Source: Spyradocola merdavium (GTDB taxonomy: Bacteria > Bacillota > Clostridia > Christensenellales > UBA1750). Taken from it: a DNA stretch of 29,378 bases. Where the stretch lies: positions 1 through 29,378 of the forward strand of contig DVIM01000021.1 of NCBI GenBank assembly GCA_018711265.1. Direction: 5' to 3'. The notes beneath the pieces were generated by a model. It ran no database searches. It was not told the origin of the DNA and saw nothing but the letters and a program-made list of their open reading frames with translations. The position numbers were made by a program, and so were the translations under genes. Position 1 is the first letter of the stretch. Each line of letters begins with the position of its first letter. Positions 1-7,892 of this stretch are shown piece by piece.

Positions 1-815
1 ACGTAGTCGCAGCTCATCTTTGCGGCGTCCAGCGCAGGGCGCTCGCTGGAGCGGTCCTGCTCGACGATGAACCAGGAAGCGCCGCTCTCCAGGCCCGCCG
101 CGATGATGGCCGGGATGTTCTGCTTGCCGTAGCCGACGGGGCGGAAGTCAAAGGCGGGTTCCTTTTCGGTCTCGACCTTGACGTCGTCCGAGCCGTCCGC
201 TTGGATGAGCGCGTAGAGCACCTCGCCCTCCTTCTTGGAGCCGACGAAGTCCTTCAGGTGCACGACCGGGCAGCGGCCGGCGTACTTGCGGATGTAGGCG
301 CAGGGATCTTCGCCCGCGACGTTGACCCAGCAGGTGTCCAGCTCCGTCGCCAGCAGGTCCGCCGGCACCGCGTCGTAGAGGAAGTCCAGACCGTACTGCC
401 CGGAGAGCTTGACGAACTCAAAGTCGTGGTTGTGGTACAGAAGCTGGATGCCCTCCGCGCGGCACAGGGCGCCGAACTTGTAGATGTTGCGGATGGCCGC
501 GGCAAAGCCGGGCGCGCCGGGGCGGGTTTCCTCGTCCAGGTACGGCACCGCGATGTACTTGCAGCCGATCGCCTTGTGGAAGGCGATGGTGCCCTGCATG
601 TCCTCCACAATGCTCGCATACGGCACGTGGGAGGAGACCGCCGCAAGGCCCGTCTTGCCGAGGATCTCGTTGATCTGCTCGGCGGTGTAGCCGTAGAAGC
701 CCGCGAACTCCACGCCGTCATAGCCGAAAGCCTTGAGCTTTTCGCACACGCCGGCAAGGTCCTTTTCCGCCTCCTCGCGGGCGGAGTAAATCTGATAGCC
801 GAGTTTGATGTCCAT
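1..815 (-). CDS. Sugar phosphate isomerase/epimerase family protein (3' end cut by window)
   Basis: A TIM-barrel protein of the xylose-isomerase-like/AP endonuclease 2 superfamily, the family that holds IolE-, YcjR- and hydroxypyruvate isomerase-like enzymes. It runs for 271 codons from ATG at 813-815 and has no stop before the window edge, so only the very C-terminus is missing. Likely divalent-metal ligands are Glu133 (in YHNHDFEF), Asp160 (ELDTCW), His186 (VVHLKD) and Glu252 (IVEQD), at the usual spacing for the family. AGGAGG lies about 13 nt before the start, and a separate promoter lies in the 79-nt gap upstream, so it can be expressed apart from the related gene at 895-1653. The substrate cannot be read from sequence; a soluble sugar or inositol derivative is the family expectation. 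The family call is firm, the specific reaction unknown. Confidence 0.85.
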   Translation of the reverse strand, partial: MDIKLGYQIYSAREEAEKDLAGVCEKLKAFGYDGVEFAGFYGYTAEQINEILGKTGLAAVSSHVPYASIVEDMQGTIAFHKAIGCKYIAVPYLDEETRPGAPGFAAAIRNIYKFGALCRAEGIQLLYHNHDFEFVKLSGQYGLDFLYDAVPADLLATELDTCWVNVAGEDPCAYIRKYAGRCPVVHLKDFVGSKKEGEVLYALIQADGSDDVKVETEKEPAFDFRPVGYGKQNIPAIIAAGLESGASWFIVEQDRSSERPALDAAKMSCDY

Positions 816-855
816 GGTGTTCAGACAACCTCCTGTCTGTTCAATTTCCAGCATA

Positions 856-884
856 AGTATAGTCGATTTGCGCGCGAGATTCAA
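856..884 (-). promoter_or_regulatory. Sigma-A-type promoter of the gene at 1-815
   Basis: Reading the minus strand, TTGAAT (879-884) and TATACT (856-861) are separated by 17 nt. They lie between the stop of the upstream isomerase-like gene and the AGGAGG of the downstream one. Confidence 0.6.
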
Positions 885-894
885 TGCGGAACTT

Positions 895-1653
895 TTAGGC
901 AAAAGGGAGAAGTTTTGCGAGCAGCTCCGGCGTCTGCGCCGCGTCTGAGGGGAAGAGCTCCACGCCCACCGGGACCTGCACGGACCGCTCCCGGAGCAGC
1001 GCGAACAGCGCGCGGTAGTCGAAGCCGCCGCCAAAGAGCTTCTCGTCCCGGTCCGGGAAACCGGCGATGTGGAAGTGGCCGATGAGCGGCAGGTGCGCCT
1101 CGATGCGGGAGAGCACGTCCTCGCCCATGTGGAGCTGGTGGTAGACGTCGTAGAGCAGGCGCACGCGCGGGGAGCCGGCCTCCTCCACCAGGGCAAAGCC
1201 CTCCAGGGAGTCCGTCAGATAGTACCCCTTGTGGTCCTTGACGTCGTTGAGGGGCTCCACCAGCAGCGTCACATTCGCCGCCTCCAGCAGCGGCGCCGCG
1301 CGCCGCAGGCCCGAAAGGATCGCCGCGTGCTGCTGCGCCCGGGGCGCGCCCGTGTCCTGGCCCACCTGCGTGATGAGCGCCGGGCAGGAGAGCTCCTGCG
1401 CCAGGGCGAGCGCGCGCCGCAGGGAGGCGATGTACTCCTCCTGCCGCGCGGGGTCGTTGAGCACAAAGAAGGACGGGCAGAAGGCGGAAAGGCGCACGCC
1501 GTGCCGGTCCATGGCCTGGCGCAGGGCCGCGGTGTCCACGTTCTCCAGGGACCAGAGCTCGAAGGTGTCAAAGCCGCTCTGCCGCATCCGGGGAAAGATC
1601 TGTTCAAAGGAAAGGCCGGGGAAAAGTCCGATGGTGTTGAGCGAAAAACGCAT
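895..1653 (-). CDS. Hydroxypyruvate isomerase-like TIM-barrel protein
   Basis: A 252-residue sugar isomerase of the hydroxypyruvate isomerase (Hyi)-like branch of the TIM-barrel isomerase/epimerase superfamily. Metal-ligand candidates are Glu133 (LLVEPLND), Asp169 (LLYDVYHQ), His195 (GHFHIAG) and Glu232 (VGVELFP); the VEPLN, YDVYH and HIAG motifs are typical of the Hyi branch. A longer open frame reaches 1716, but the start at 1651-1653 is preferred because a GAAGGGGGG ribosome site lies just upstream and the protein then begins with the first barrel strand. The gene has its own promoter at 1707-1735. It shares fold and orientation with the gene at 1-815 but not close sequence, so the two probably act on related sugar acids or ketoses. 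The true substrate is not determinable here. Confidence 0.85.
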   Translation of the reverse strand: MRFSLNTIGLFPGLSFEQIFPRMRQSGFDTFELWSLENVDTAALRQAMDRHGVRLSAFCPSFFVLNDPARQEEYIASLRRALALAQELSCPALITQVGQDTGAPRAQQHAAILSGLRRAAPLLEAANVTLLVEPLNDVKDHKGYYLTDSLEGFALVEEAGSPRVRLLYDVYHQLHMGEDVLSRIEAHLPLIGHFHIAGFPDRDEKLFGGGFDYRALFALLRERSVQVPVGVELFPSDAAQTPELLAKLLPFA

Positions 1654-1706
1654 GGGCGCGTCCCCCCTTCTTTGGAGAATCTTTGCGCGGGGTCGGTCTT
1701 GCTTAG

Positions 1707-1735
1707 ATGATAGCAAAGCCGGCTGCGCTTTTCAA
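1707..1735 (-). promoter_or_regulatory. Promoter of the Hyi-like gene
   Basis: On the minus strand TTGAAA (1730-1735), a 17-nt spacer and TATCAT (1707-1712) sit about 55 nt before the start codon at 1653. Confidence 0.65.
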
Positions 1736-1769
1736 GAGAGAAAAGGCGGCGGCGCGGCCGGGAAAAGTG

Positions 1770-1799
1770 TAGACAAGCACCGCCCGTTGATGGTAAAGT
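1770..1799 (+). promoter_or_regulatory. Possible promoter of the DegV gene
   Basis: TAGACA (1770-1775), an 18-nt spacer and TAAAGT (1794-1799) precede the DegV start by about 40 nt. Both hexamers match the consensus only in part. This promoter and the one at 1707-1735 point away from each other. Confidence 0.4.
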
Positions 1800-1839
1800 A
1801 GAAACAACAACCGGAACTGAAAAAAGGGGGAAGATTGCC

Positions 1840-2706
1840 ATGGCATACAGGGTGTTTACCGATAGCTGCTCCGATCTGCCCAAGGACTATGTGCTCGCGC
1901 GCGCACTCTCCGTCATCCCGCTCCGCTTCCACATCGGCGGCAAGGAATATCTGGACGACTTCGGCCAGTCCATGAGCTGCAAGGAGTTCTACGGCAAGCT
2001 GCGCGAGGGCGCAACCTCGACCACCGCGCAGATCAACACGGAGGAGTTCTGCAGGAACTTTTCGCCCGTCCTGGAATCCGGGGAGGACGTGCTCTATCTC
2101 GCCTTCTCCTCGGCGCTCTCGGGAACGTACCAGAGCGCGCGCCTCGCCGCGGAGGAGCTGAAGGCCCGCTACCCCGAGCGGACCGTCGCGGTCGTGGACA
2201 GCCTCTGCGCCTCCATGGGCCAGGGCCTGCTTGCGCACTACGCGCTCAACAACCGCGACGCCGGCATGAGCCTTGCGGAAAACGTTGCCTGGCTCGAGGA
2301 GAACAAGGGCAAGGTCTGCCACTGGTTCACGGTCTTTGACCTCAACCACCTGCGGCGCGGCGGGCGCGTTTCCGCGGCGGCGGCGTTTGTGGGCACCATG
2401 CTCTCCATCAAGCCCGTCCTCCACGTGGACGACGCCGGCCGCCTCATCCCCGTCGAAAAGGCGAAGGGCCGCGCGCGCTCCATCCGCGCGCTCCTGGACC
2501 ACATGAAGGCCACCGTCATCCGGCCGGAGGAGCAGGTCGTCTTCATCTCCCACGGCGACAGCGAGGCCGACGCCCAGGCCCTGGCCGACAGCATCCGGCA
2601 GCAGTGGAACGTCCAGGAGATCAAGATCCACAACATCGGCCCCGTCATCGGCTCGCACTCCGGGCCGGACACCATCGCGCTCTTCTTCCTCGGCGAGCCG
2701 CGCTGA
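1840..2706 (+). CDS. DegV family fatty-acid-binding protein
   Basis: A 288-residue protein matching DegV/FakB in length and motifs throughout. DegV proteins bind a fatty acid in a buried tunnel; FakB members present it to the kinase FakA for phosphorylation and entry into phospholipid synthesis. Family marks are the N-terminal FTDSCSDLP, STTAQINTEEF near residue 60, FSSALSGTYQSA near 90, the FDLNHLRRGGRVS segment near residue 170, and the C-terminal GPVIGSHSGPDTIALFF. ATG at 1840 follows AAAAAAGGGGGAAG. No fakA lies in the window, so assignment as a FakB subunit is inference. It is a single-gene unit, closed by the hairpin at 2752-2796. Confidence 0.93.
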   Translation: MAYRVFTDSCSDLPKDYVLARALSVIPLRFHIGGKEYLDDFGQSMSCKEFYGKLREGATSTTAQINTEEFCRNFSPVLESGEDVLYLAFSSALSGTYQSARLAAEELKARYPERTVAVVDSLCASMGQGLLAHYALNNRDAGMSLAENVAWLEENKGKVCHWFTVFDLNHLRRGGRVSAAAAFVGTMLSIKPVLHVDDAGRLIPVEKAKGRARSIRALLDHMKATVIRPEEQVVFISHGDSEADAQALADSIRQQWNVQEIKIHNIGPVIGSHSGPDTIALFFLGEPR

Positions 2707-2751
2707 GTTTTTTTGCAGGCGTTCCCTTGGGCAGATGTATTTTCATGCAGA

Positions 2752-2796
2752 CAGCGGGCCGCCCCCAAAAGCGGGGGAGGGCCCGCTGCCGTTTTG
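2752..2796 (+). terminator. Intrinsic terminator of degV
   Basis: Hairpin with arms CAGCGGGCC (2752-2760) and GGCCCGCTG (2780-2788). The stem is extended inward by GCCCCC against GGGGGAG around an AAAA loop, and a short GTTTT run follows. Confidence 0.8.
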
Positions 2797-2905
2797 GGCC
2801 CTCTGTTCGCCCGTTCGTTTTGAAAGACCGGGGAGCGCGTTTTTGCATATCCCTGCGCAGGCCGGCGGACTTAACGGAAAATTTTGAATTTTTGAATGAA
2901 ATCGC

Positions 2906-2934
2906 TTGCAAATCTGCATGGGATGGAGTACAAT
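2906..2934 (+). promoter_or_regulatory. Promoter of the aminotransferase / Re-citrate synthase pair
   Basis: TTGCAA (2906-2911), a 17-nt spacer and TACAAT (2929-2934) lie about 100 nt before the aminotransferase start, giving a leader long enough to hold the small reading frame at 2983-3021. Confidence 0.75.
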
Positions 2935-2982
2935 GCGAGTATCGCCCTCTGTGCCGGAAGGAAAGCCCAGGGGGGAATGCAA

Positions 2983-3021
2983 ATGCAAAAACTGCTGCAA
3001 TGGGGCTGCATATATCATTGA
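2983..3021 (+). CDS. Possible 12-residue leader peptide upstream of the aminotransferase
   Basis: ATG at 2983 follows an AGGGGGGA ribosome site (about 2970-2976) at good spacing and opens MQKLLQWGCIYH followed by TGA; an in-frame ATG at 2977 would add two residues. The TGA (3019-3021) abuts and partly forms the AGGAAAGG ribosome site of the aminotransferase, so translation of the small frame could control or feed initiation there. The last six residues are Trp, Gly, Cys, Ile, Tyr and His, all but Gly costly amino acids. No clear terminator/antiterminator pair was seen, so translational coupling fits better than classical attenuation. It may also be a chance reading frame. Confidence 0.4.
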   Translation: MQKLLQWGCIYH

Positions 3022-3037
3022 GGAAAGGCGATGCAAG

Positions 3038-4234
3038 ATGAGAATATCCAAGCGCTGTCAAAATATCAAGGGTTCGGTCACGCTGGAGATCGACGCCAAG
3101 GCCAAGGAGATGAAGGCCCAGGGCCTGGACGTCGTGGGCTTTGGCGCGGGCGAGCCGGATTTTGATACGCCCGAGCACATCCGCCAGGCCGCAAAGGAGG
3201 CCCTGGACAAGGGCATGACGCGGTATACGCCCGCTTCGGGCACGATGGACCTCAAGAAGGCCATCTGCGAGAAGTTCCTGCGCGACAACGGCCTGCACTA
3301 CGAGCCGAGCCAGATCGTGGTCTCCAACGGCGCGAAGCACTCCCTGTTCAACTCCTTCCAGGCGCTGCTGGACGAGGGGGACGAGGTCATCGTGCCGGGC
3401 CCCTTCTGGGTGAGCTACCCGGAGCTGGTGCGCATGGCGGGCGGCGTTCCCGTCGTCGTGCAGGCGAGGGAGGAGAACAGCTTCAAGCTCCTGCCCTGCG
3501 AGATCGAGGCCGCCGTCACCGGCCGGACGCGCGCCATCATCCTGAACTCCCCCAACAACCCCAACGGCTTTGTCTACACCCGCCAGGAGCTTCAGGACAT
3601 CGGCAGGCTCGCCGTCAAGCACGACTTCTACATCATCTCGGACGAGATCTACGAATACCTTGTCTATGACGGCGCGGAGCACGTCTCCATCGCCTCCCTG
3701 GGCGACGAGATCAAGGCGCGCACCATCACCATCAACGGCATGTCCAAGGCCTACGCCATGACCGGCTGGCGCATTGGATACACCGCCTCGCCCGTGGAAG
3801 TGGCCAAGGCCATGACCAACTACCAGAGCCACTCCACCTCCAACCCCAACTCCATTGCGCAGTACGCCGCGCTCGCGGCGCTCTCCGGACCGGACACGCA
3901 GCTCAAGAGCATGGTGGCCGAGTTTGACCGCCGCCGCCGCCGCATCGTGGAGCTGATCAACGGCATCCCGGGCCTTTCCTGCATCCCGCCCAAGGGCGCC
4001 TTCTACGTGATGATGAACATCTCGGGCCTGTTTGGCAAGAAGCTCAATGGCGAAGCGATCGTGGACTCCATGAGCTTTACGCGCCTCCTGCTGGAGGACA
4101 GCAAGGTCGCGGTCGTGCCGGGCATCGGCTTTGGCGCGGACAGCTTTGTCCGCCTCTCCTACGCCACCAACATGGCCAACATCGAAAAGGGCCTTTCCCG
4201 CATCGCCGACTTCGTCTCCCGCTTGACCGATTGA
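3038..4234 (+). CDS. Class I pyridoxal-phosphate aminotransferase (aspartate aminotransferase-like)
   Basis: A 398-residue fold-type I aminotransferase of the aspartate aminotransferase Ib type, which moves amino groups between amino acids and 2-oxoacids in the cytosol. Visible marks are GFGAGEPDFDTP near 34-45, SNGAK (96-100, phosphate region), the NNPNG turn (173-177), SDEIYE with Asp202 and Tyr205 contacting PLP, and the Schiff-base Lys237 in SKAYAMTGWRIGY. Length is standard. The start at 3038 is chosen over 2906 because AGGAAAGG sits just upstream and the family's N-terminus begins here. It lies 52 nt before the citrate-synthase-like gene and probably shares its promoter. Aspartate/glutamate is the likely substrate pair, but substrate choice in this family is hard to predict. 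Confidence 0.92.
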   Translation: MRISKRCQNIKGSVTLEIDAKAKEMKAQGLDVVGFGAGEPDFDTPEHIRQAAKEALDKGMTRYTPASGTMDLKKAICEKFLRDNGLHYEPSQIVVSNGAKHSLFNSFQALLDEGDEVIVPGPFWVSYPELVRMAGGVPVVVQAREENSFKLLPCEIEAAVTGRTRAIILNSPNNPNGFVYTRQELQDIGRLAVKHDFYIISDEIYEYLVYDGAEHVSIASLGDEIKARTITINGMSKAYAMTGWRIGYTASPVEVAKAMTNYQSHSTSNPNSIAQYAALAALSGPDTQLKSMVAEFDRRRRRIVELINGIPGLSCIPPKGAFYVMMNISGLFGKKLNGEAIVDSMSFTRLLLEDSKVAVVPGIGFGADSFVRLSYATNMANIEKGLSRIADFVSRLTD

Positions 4235-4286
4235 CGGGCGCGGCGCATCCGCTTTAAAAAAACTCAGAGAAAAAGGAGGGCAACCC

Positions 4287-5684
4287 ATGCTGGAATTTGA
4301 CGCTAAGTCCAACCTTTTGGAACAGGCAAACTACAAGTATCGGCTGCAGGATGTGGAGGAGCCGAACCTCTACCGCGAGCTGTACGAATACTCCTCTGTG
4401 CCCAAGATCGCGTTCAACCACCGCGTCGTGCCGCTGCACATGCCGGACGAGATCTGGATCACGGACACCACCTTCCGCGACGGCCAGCAGAGCTGCTCCC
4501 CCTTTACGGTCGACCAGATCGTGACGCTCTATAAGCTGCTGGCGCGCCTGGGCGGGCCCAAGGGCATCATCCGCCAGAGCGAGTTCTTCCTCTATACGGA
4601 CAAGGATAAGCAGGCCGTGCGCAAGTGCCTGGAGCTGGGCCTGCCCTTCCCGGAGGTCACCTCCTGGATCCGCGCAAACGAGAAGGACTTTGAGCTCGTC
4701 AAGGAGATGGGCCTGCAGGAGACGGGCATCCTCGTCTCCTGCTCGGACTACCACATCTTCAAGAAGATGCACATGACGCGCCGCCAGGCCATGGACAAAT
4801 ACCTGTCCATCGTCCGCGCCGCGCTCGACCACGGCATCCGTCCGCGCTGCCACTTTGAGGACATCACCCGCGCGGACTTCTACGGCTTTGTGGTGCCGTT
4901 TGCGACGGAGCTGATGAACCTTGCCAAGGAGAGCGGCATCCGCATCAAGATCCGCGCCTGCGACACGCTCGGCTACGGCGTCTCCTTCCCGGGCGTCGCG
5001 CTGCCGCGGTCCGTGCCGGGCATCATGTACGGCCTCCGGCACTACGCGGACGTGCCCAGCGCCTGGCTGGAGTGGCACGGCCACAACGACTTCTACAAGG
5101 TCGTCACCAACGCCGACGCCGCCTGGCTCTACGGCTGCTCGTCCGTCAACTGCGCGCTGCTGGGCATCGGCGAGCGCACGGGCAACTGCCCGCTGGAGGC
5201 CATGGCCATCGAGTACGCGCAGCTGCGCGGCACGCAGGACGGCATGGACTTTACCGCCATCACCGACATCGCGGAGTTCTTCGAAAAGGACATCGGCTAC
5301 GTCGTGCCGCCGCGCACGCCCTTTGTGGGCCGGGCCTTCAATAGCACGCGCGCCGGCATCCACGCCGACGGCCTGCTCAAGGACGAGGAGATCTACAACA
5401 TCTTTGACACCGCGAAGATCCTCAACCGCCCGGCGACGGTCGCCGTGGACAGCCACTCCGGCCTTGCGGGCATCGCCCACTGGATGAACGGCTACTTCAA
5501 CCTCAAGGGCGAGAACACCCTCGACAAGCGCCACGCGATCGTGGCCGCCGTCAAGGAGAAGGTGGACGCCGAGTACGCCGCCGGCCGCAACACCGTCATG
5601 GGCGACGAGGAGCTGGAGCAGATGGTCTTTGCGGCGGACCCCGAGTTCTTCGAGGAGCTCATGGCCCACAAGCGCGTGCTCTAA
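4287..5684 (+). CDS. DRE-TIM acyltransferase, probable Re-citrate synthase
   Basis: A 465-residue member of the 2-isopropylmalate/homocitrate/citramalate synthase superfamily, which condenses acetyl-CoA with a 2-oxoacid. The signature ITDTTFRDGQQS spans 58-69 with Arg64 and Asp65 at the active site; the metal-binding HxH is His264/His266 in EWHGHND. GIGERTGNCPLE follows in the second half. The long N-terminal segment before the barrel, the ETGILVSCSDYHIFKK stretch and the length resemble the Re-stereospecific citrate synthases of clostridia more than LeuA, which carries a C-terminal regulatory domain absent here. Such enzymes start the oxidative route to 2-oxoglutarate and glutamate. AGGAGG lies 7 nt before the ATG. 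Family is firm; Re-citrate synthase is my preferred reading, with homocitrate or isopropylmalate synthase as alternatives. Confidence 0.85.
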   Translation: MLEFDAKSNLLEQANYKYRLQDVEEPNLYRELYEYSSVPKIAFNHRVVPLHMPDEIWITDTTFRDGQQSCSPFTVDQIVTLYKLLARLGGPKGIIRQSEFFLYTDKDKQAVRKCLELGLPFPEVTSWIRANEKDFELVKEMGLQETGILVSCSDYHIFKKMHMTRRQAMDKYLSIVRAALDHGIRPRCHFEDITRADFYGFVVPFATELMNLAKESGIRIKIRACDTLGYGVSFPGVALPRSVPGIMYGLRHYADVPSAWLEWHGHNDFYKVVTNADAAWLYGCSSVNCALLGIGERTGNCPLEAMAIEYAQLRGTQDGMDFTAITDIAEFFEKDIGYVVPPRTPFVGRAFNSTRAGIHADGLLKDEEIYNIFDTAKILNRPATVAVDSHSGLAGIAHWMNGYFNLKGENTLDKRHAIVAAVKEKVDAEYAAGRNTVMGDEELEQMVFAADPEFFEELMAHKRVL

Positions 5685-5722
5685 AAACCGCGCGAAAGGA
5701 AAGGGCCGGACAAAGAAAATGC

Positions 5723-5767
5723 GGGCAGGGCCCGCCGGGCGGCATCGTTCGGCAGGCCCTGCCCTTT
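5723..5767 (+). terminator. Hairpin after the citrate-synthase-like gene, probable terminator
   Basis: Perfect arms GGGCAGGGCC (5723-5732) and GGCCCTGCCC (5755-5764), with further GC pairing in the loop region, are followed by only TTT. The weak T run makes termination efficiency uncertain. Confidence 0.55.
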
Positions 5768-5832
5768 GCGCGCGGGGGAAAGCGGGAAGGTTCGCGCGGA
5801 AAAAAGAATTTTCGAAAGTGCCCATTTAGCTC

Positions 5833-5861
5833 TGGAATAAACCAGCCGTTTCATGTATAAT
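5833..5861 (+). promoter_or_regulatory. Promoter of the P-loop protein gene
   Basis: A consensus TATAAT (5856-5861) lies about 30 nt before the start codon, with a weak TGGAAT (5833-5838) at 17-nt spacing. Confidence 0.6.
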
Positions 5862-5892
5862 GAAAACTACAACAGAAAGGAGGAAGGTAAAC

Positions 5893-6306
5893 ATGATTCG
5901 TATCATTTACGGCAAGAAGGGCTCCGGCAAGACCAAGAAGATCATCGACGCGGCGAACGAGGCGGTCAAGTCTTCCACGGGCGAGCTGGTGTTCATCGAC
6001 GACGATAACCGCTACATGTACGACCTGCGTCACGAGATCCGGTTCGTCAATGCCACGGAATACGATGTGTCCAGCCCCGATACCTTCATGGGCTTCATTT
6101 GCGGCATCCTGGCCGGCAACTACGATATGAAGCAGCTGTTCATCGATGGCTTCCTCCGCCTTGTCAAGAGCGAGATGGCGGATCTGGAGCCTTTCTTTGT
6201 CAAACTCGAGGACATCACCCATCGCCACGGCGTGGACGTGGTCATTTCGGCCAGCGCCAAGGACGACACCGTCCCCGAGTTCCTGAAGAAGTACATCGTG
6301 GACTAA
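5893..6306 (+). CDS. Small P-loop NTP-binding protein of unknown function
   Basis: A 137-residue protein starting almost directly with a Walker A motif, GKKGSGKT (residues 7-14). QLFIDGFLRL near residue 80 may be the Walker B strand. The start at 5893 follows AAGGAGGAAGG at good spacing. It is short for a P-loop NTPase and carries no recognisable partner domain, membrane segment or signal peptide. The fold resembles the minimal kinase/ATPase core, and small conserved P-loop proteins of this kind occur in clostridia, but I cannot name its substrate. It is followed 40 nt later by threonine synthase, which probably shares its transcript. A structural ATPase role or nucleotide sensing are possibilities only. 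Confidence 0.85.
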   Translation: MIRIIYGKKGSGKTKKIIDAANEAVKSSTGELVFIDDDNRYMYDLRHEIRFVNATEYDVSSPDTFMGFICGILAGNYDMKQLFIDGFLRLVKSEMADLEPFFVKLEDITHRHGVDVVISASAKDDTVPEFLKKYIVD

Positions 6307-6346
6307 TCCCCCGGCAACCGGGACCAAGGAAGAGGAATCTCTGCAA

Positions 6347-7837
6347 ATGAAGTACGTCAGCACCCGTTCGTCCGCCGGAAAGGTGGACGCGGCGCAGGCG
6401 ATCGTCGCCGGGCTCGCCCCGGACGGCGGCCTGTATGTGCCGGAGAGCTTTCCGGCCTTCGCGCTCGGCCGCGTCAAGGACATGGCGGAGCAGCCCTATC
6501 CCGACCGCGCGCGGGAGGTCATGGGCGCGTATTTGACCGACTTTTCCGAGGCGGAGCTGCGCGCCTGCGCCCGCCAGGCCTACGCCCCGGAGCGCTTCGG
6601 GGACTGCCCCGCGCCGCTCAAGGACGTGGGGGACCTGCACGTCCTCGAGCTCTGGCACGGCCCCACCCACGCCTTCAAGGACATGGCCCTGCAGATGCTC
6701 CCGCGGCTGATGCCCCTGGCCATGAAGAAGACCGGCGTGGACAAGCAGGTGTTCATCCTCGTGGCCACCTCCGGCGACACGGGCAAGGCCGCGCTGGAGG
6801 GGTTCTGCGGCGTGGAGGGAACGCAGGTCGGCGTGTTCTACCCCGTCGACGGCGTCTCGCCCGCGCAGAAGCTCCAGATGATCACCCAGGAGGGCGAAAA
6901 CACCCACGTCTGCGCCGTACAGGGCAACTTTGACGACGCGCAGACCGGCGTCAAGCGCATCTTTGGCGACGAGGCCTTTGCCCGCGAGCTCGCGGAAAAG
7001 GGCGTGGAGCTCTCCAGCGCGAACTCCATCAACTGGGGACGCCTGGTGCCGCAGGTGGCCTACTACTTCTCCGCCTATGCGGACCTGCTGAAAAAGGGCG
7101 TCATCGCCCTGGGCGACGAGGTCAACTTCTGCGTGCCCACCGGCAACTTCGGCAACATCCTCGCCGCCTATTACGCCAAGCGCATGGGCCTGCCCGTGGG
7201 CAAGCTCGTCTGCGCCAGCAACGCCAACAACGTGCTGTTCGATTTCATCGAGCAGGGCGTCTACGACGCGAACCGTCCCTTCCACAAGACGACCTCGCCC
7301 TCCATGGACATCCTCGTCTCCTCCAACCTCGAGCGCCTGCTCTACGAGCTCTGCGATCGGGATGGGGCGCTGGTGGCCTCCTGGATGCAGGCGCTTAAGT
7401 CCGGCGGGACGTACGCCGTCGGGGAGGCGGTGCACCGCGCGCTGATGGAGAGCTTTGCCGCCGGCTGGGCGGACGACGAAAAGGCCATGGAGGCCATCGC
7501 CCGCGTCCACGCGGAGTGCGACTACACCATGGACCCGCACACCGCCGTCGCCTGGAGCGTTGCCGAGGCCTACCGCGCCCACACGGGCGACAGGCGGCCC
7601 ATGGTCGTGGTCTCCACGGCCAGCCCCTATAAGTTCAGCCGCAGCGTGCTGACGGCCCTGCAGGGCGCTGAGGCCGTGCAGGCGCTGGACGAGTTCGCCT
7701 GCGCGGACGCGCTGGAGCGGGCCTGCGGCCTGCCCATGCCCGCGTCGCTGCGCGACCTGCGCAGCAAGGCGCGGCGCCACAACGACGTGGTCGAGCCCGC
7801 CGCCATGGCGGACGAGGTTCGCCGCTGGGTCGACTAG
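6347..7837 (+). CDS. thrC: Threonine synthase
   Basis: A 496-residue PLP enzyme that converts O-phosphohomoserine to threonine, the last step of threonine synthesis. The N-terminus MKYVSTRSS and APDGGLYVPE (about 24-33) are typical of the long bacterial/yeast-type ThrC. The PLP lysine is Lys111 in HGPTHAFKDMALQ; the SGDTGKAAL phosphate-binding segment and PTGNFGNILAAYYAK follow. Length matches the family. It starts 40 nt after the P-loop gene with a purine-rich GGAAGAGGAA site and ends at the terminator 7855-7892. No hom or thrB is in the window. Confidence 0.96.
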   Translation: MKYVSTRSSAGKVDAAQAIVAGLAPDGGLYVPESFPAFALGRVKDMAEQPYPDRAREVMGAYLTDFSEAELRACARQAYAPERFGDCPAPLKDVGDLHVLELWHGPTHAFKDMALQMLPRLMPLAMKKTGVDKQVFILVATSGDTGKAALEGFCGVEGTQVGVFYPVDGVSPAQKLQMITQEGENTHVCAVQGNFDDAQTGVKRIFGDEAFARELAEKGVELSSANSINWGRLVPQVAYYFSAYADLLKKGVIALGDEVNFCVPTGNFGNILAAYYAKRMGLPVGKLVCASNANNVLFDFIEQGVYDANRPFHKTTSPSMDILVSSNLERLLYELCDRDGALVASWMQALKSGGTYAVGEAVHRALMESFAAGWADDEKAMEAIARVHAECDYTMDPHTAVAWSVAEAYRAHTGDRRPMVVVSTASPYKFSRSVLTALQGAEAVQALDEFACADALERACGLPMPASLRDLRSKARRHNDVVEPAAMADEVRRWVD

Positions 7838-7854
7838 GAATCCTGGAATCTTGC

Positions 7855-7892
7855 TGGACGCACGGAAGAATCGCTGTGCGTCCATTTTTTTT
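7855..7892 (+). terminator. Intrinsic terminator of thrC
   Basis: Arms TGGACGCAC (7855-7863) and GTGCGTCCA (7876-7884) are followed by eight T. The structure ends only about 16 nt before the start codon of the next gene and overlaps the approach to its ribosome site, so the downstream gene is reached only by read-through. Confidence 0.85.

Larger units (their letters stand above)
2707..3037 (+). other. 331-nt intergenic region between degV and the aminotransferase
   Basis: It holds the degV terminator (2752-2796), a strong promoter (2906-2934) and a possible leader peptide (2983-3021), each listed separately. The stretch 2797-2905 shows a short AT-rich tract near 2879-2905 and no convincing gene or structured RNA. 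Confidence 0.6.

Noticed and set aside
2645..4312. Long minus-strand frames opposite the aminotransferase and, similarly, opposite 4254-5825, 6242-8161 and 21151-22509
   Set aside because: All mirror well-supported plus-strand enzymes, are rich in Val/His/Asp/Arg/Gly from complementary codons, and have no ribosome sites at suitable starts.
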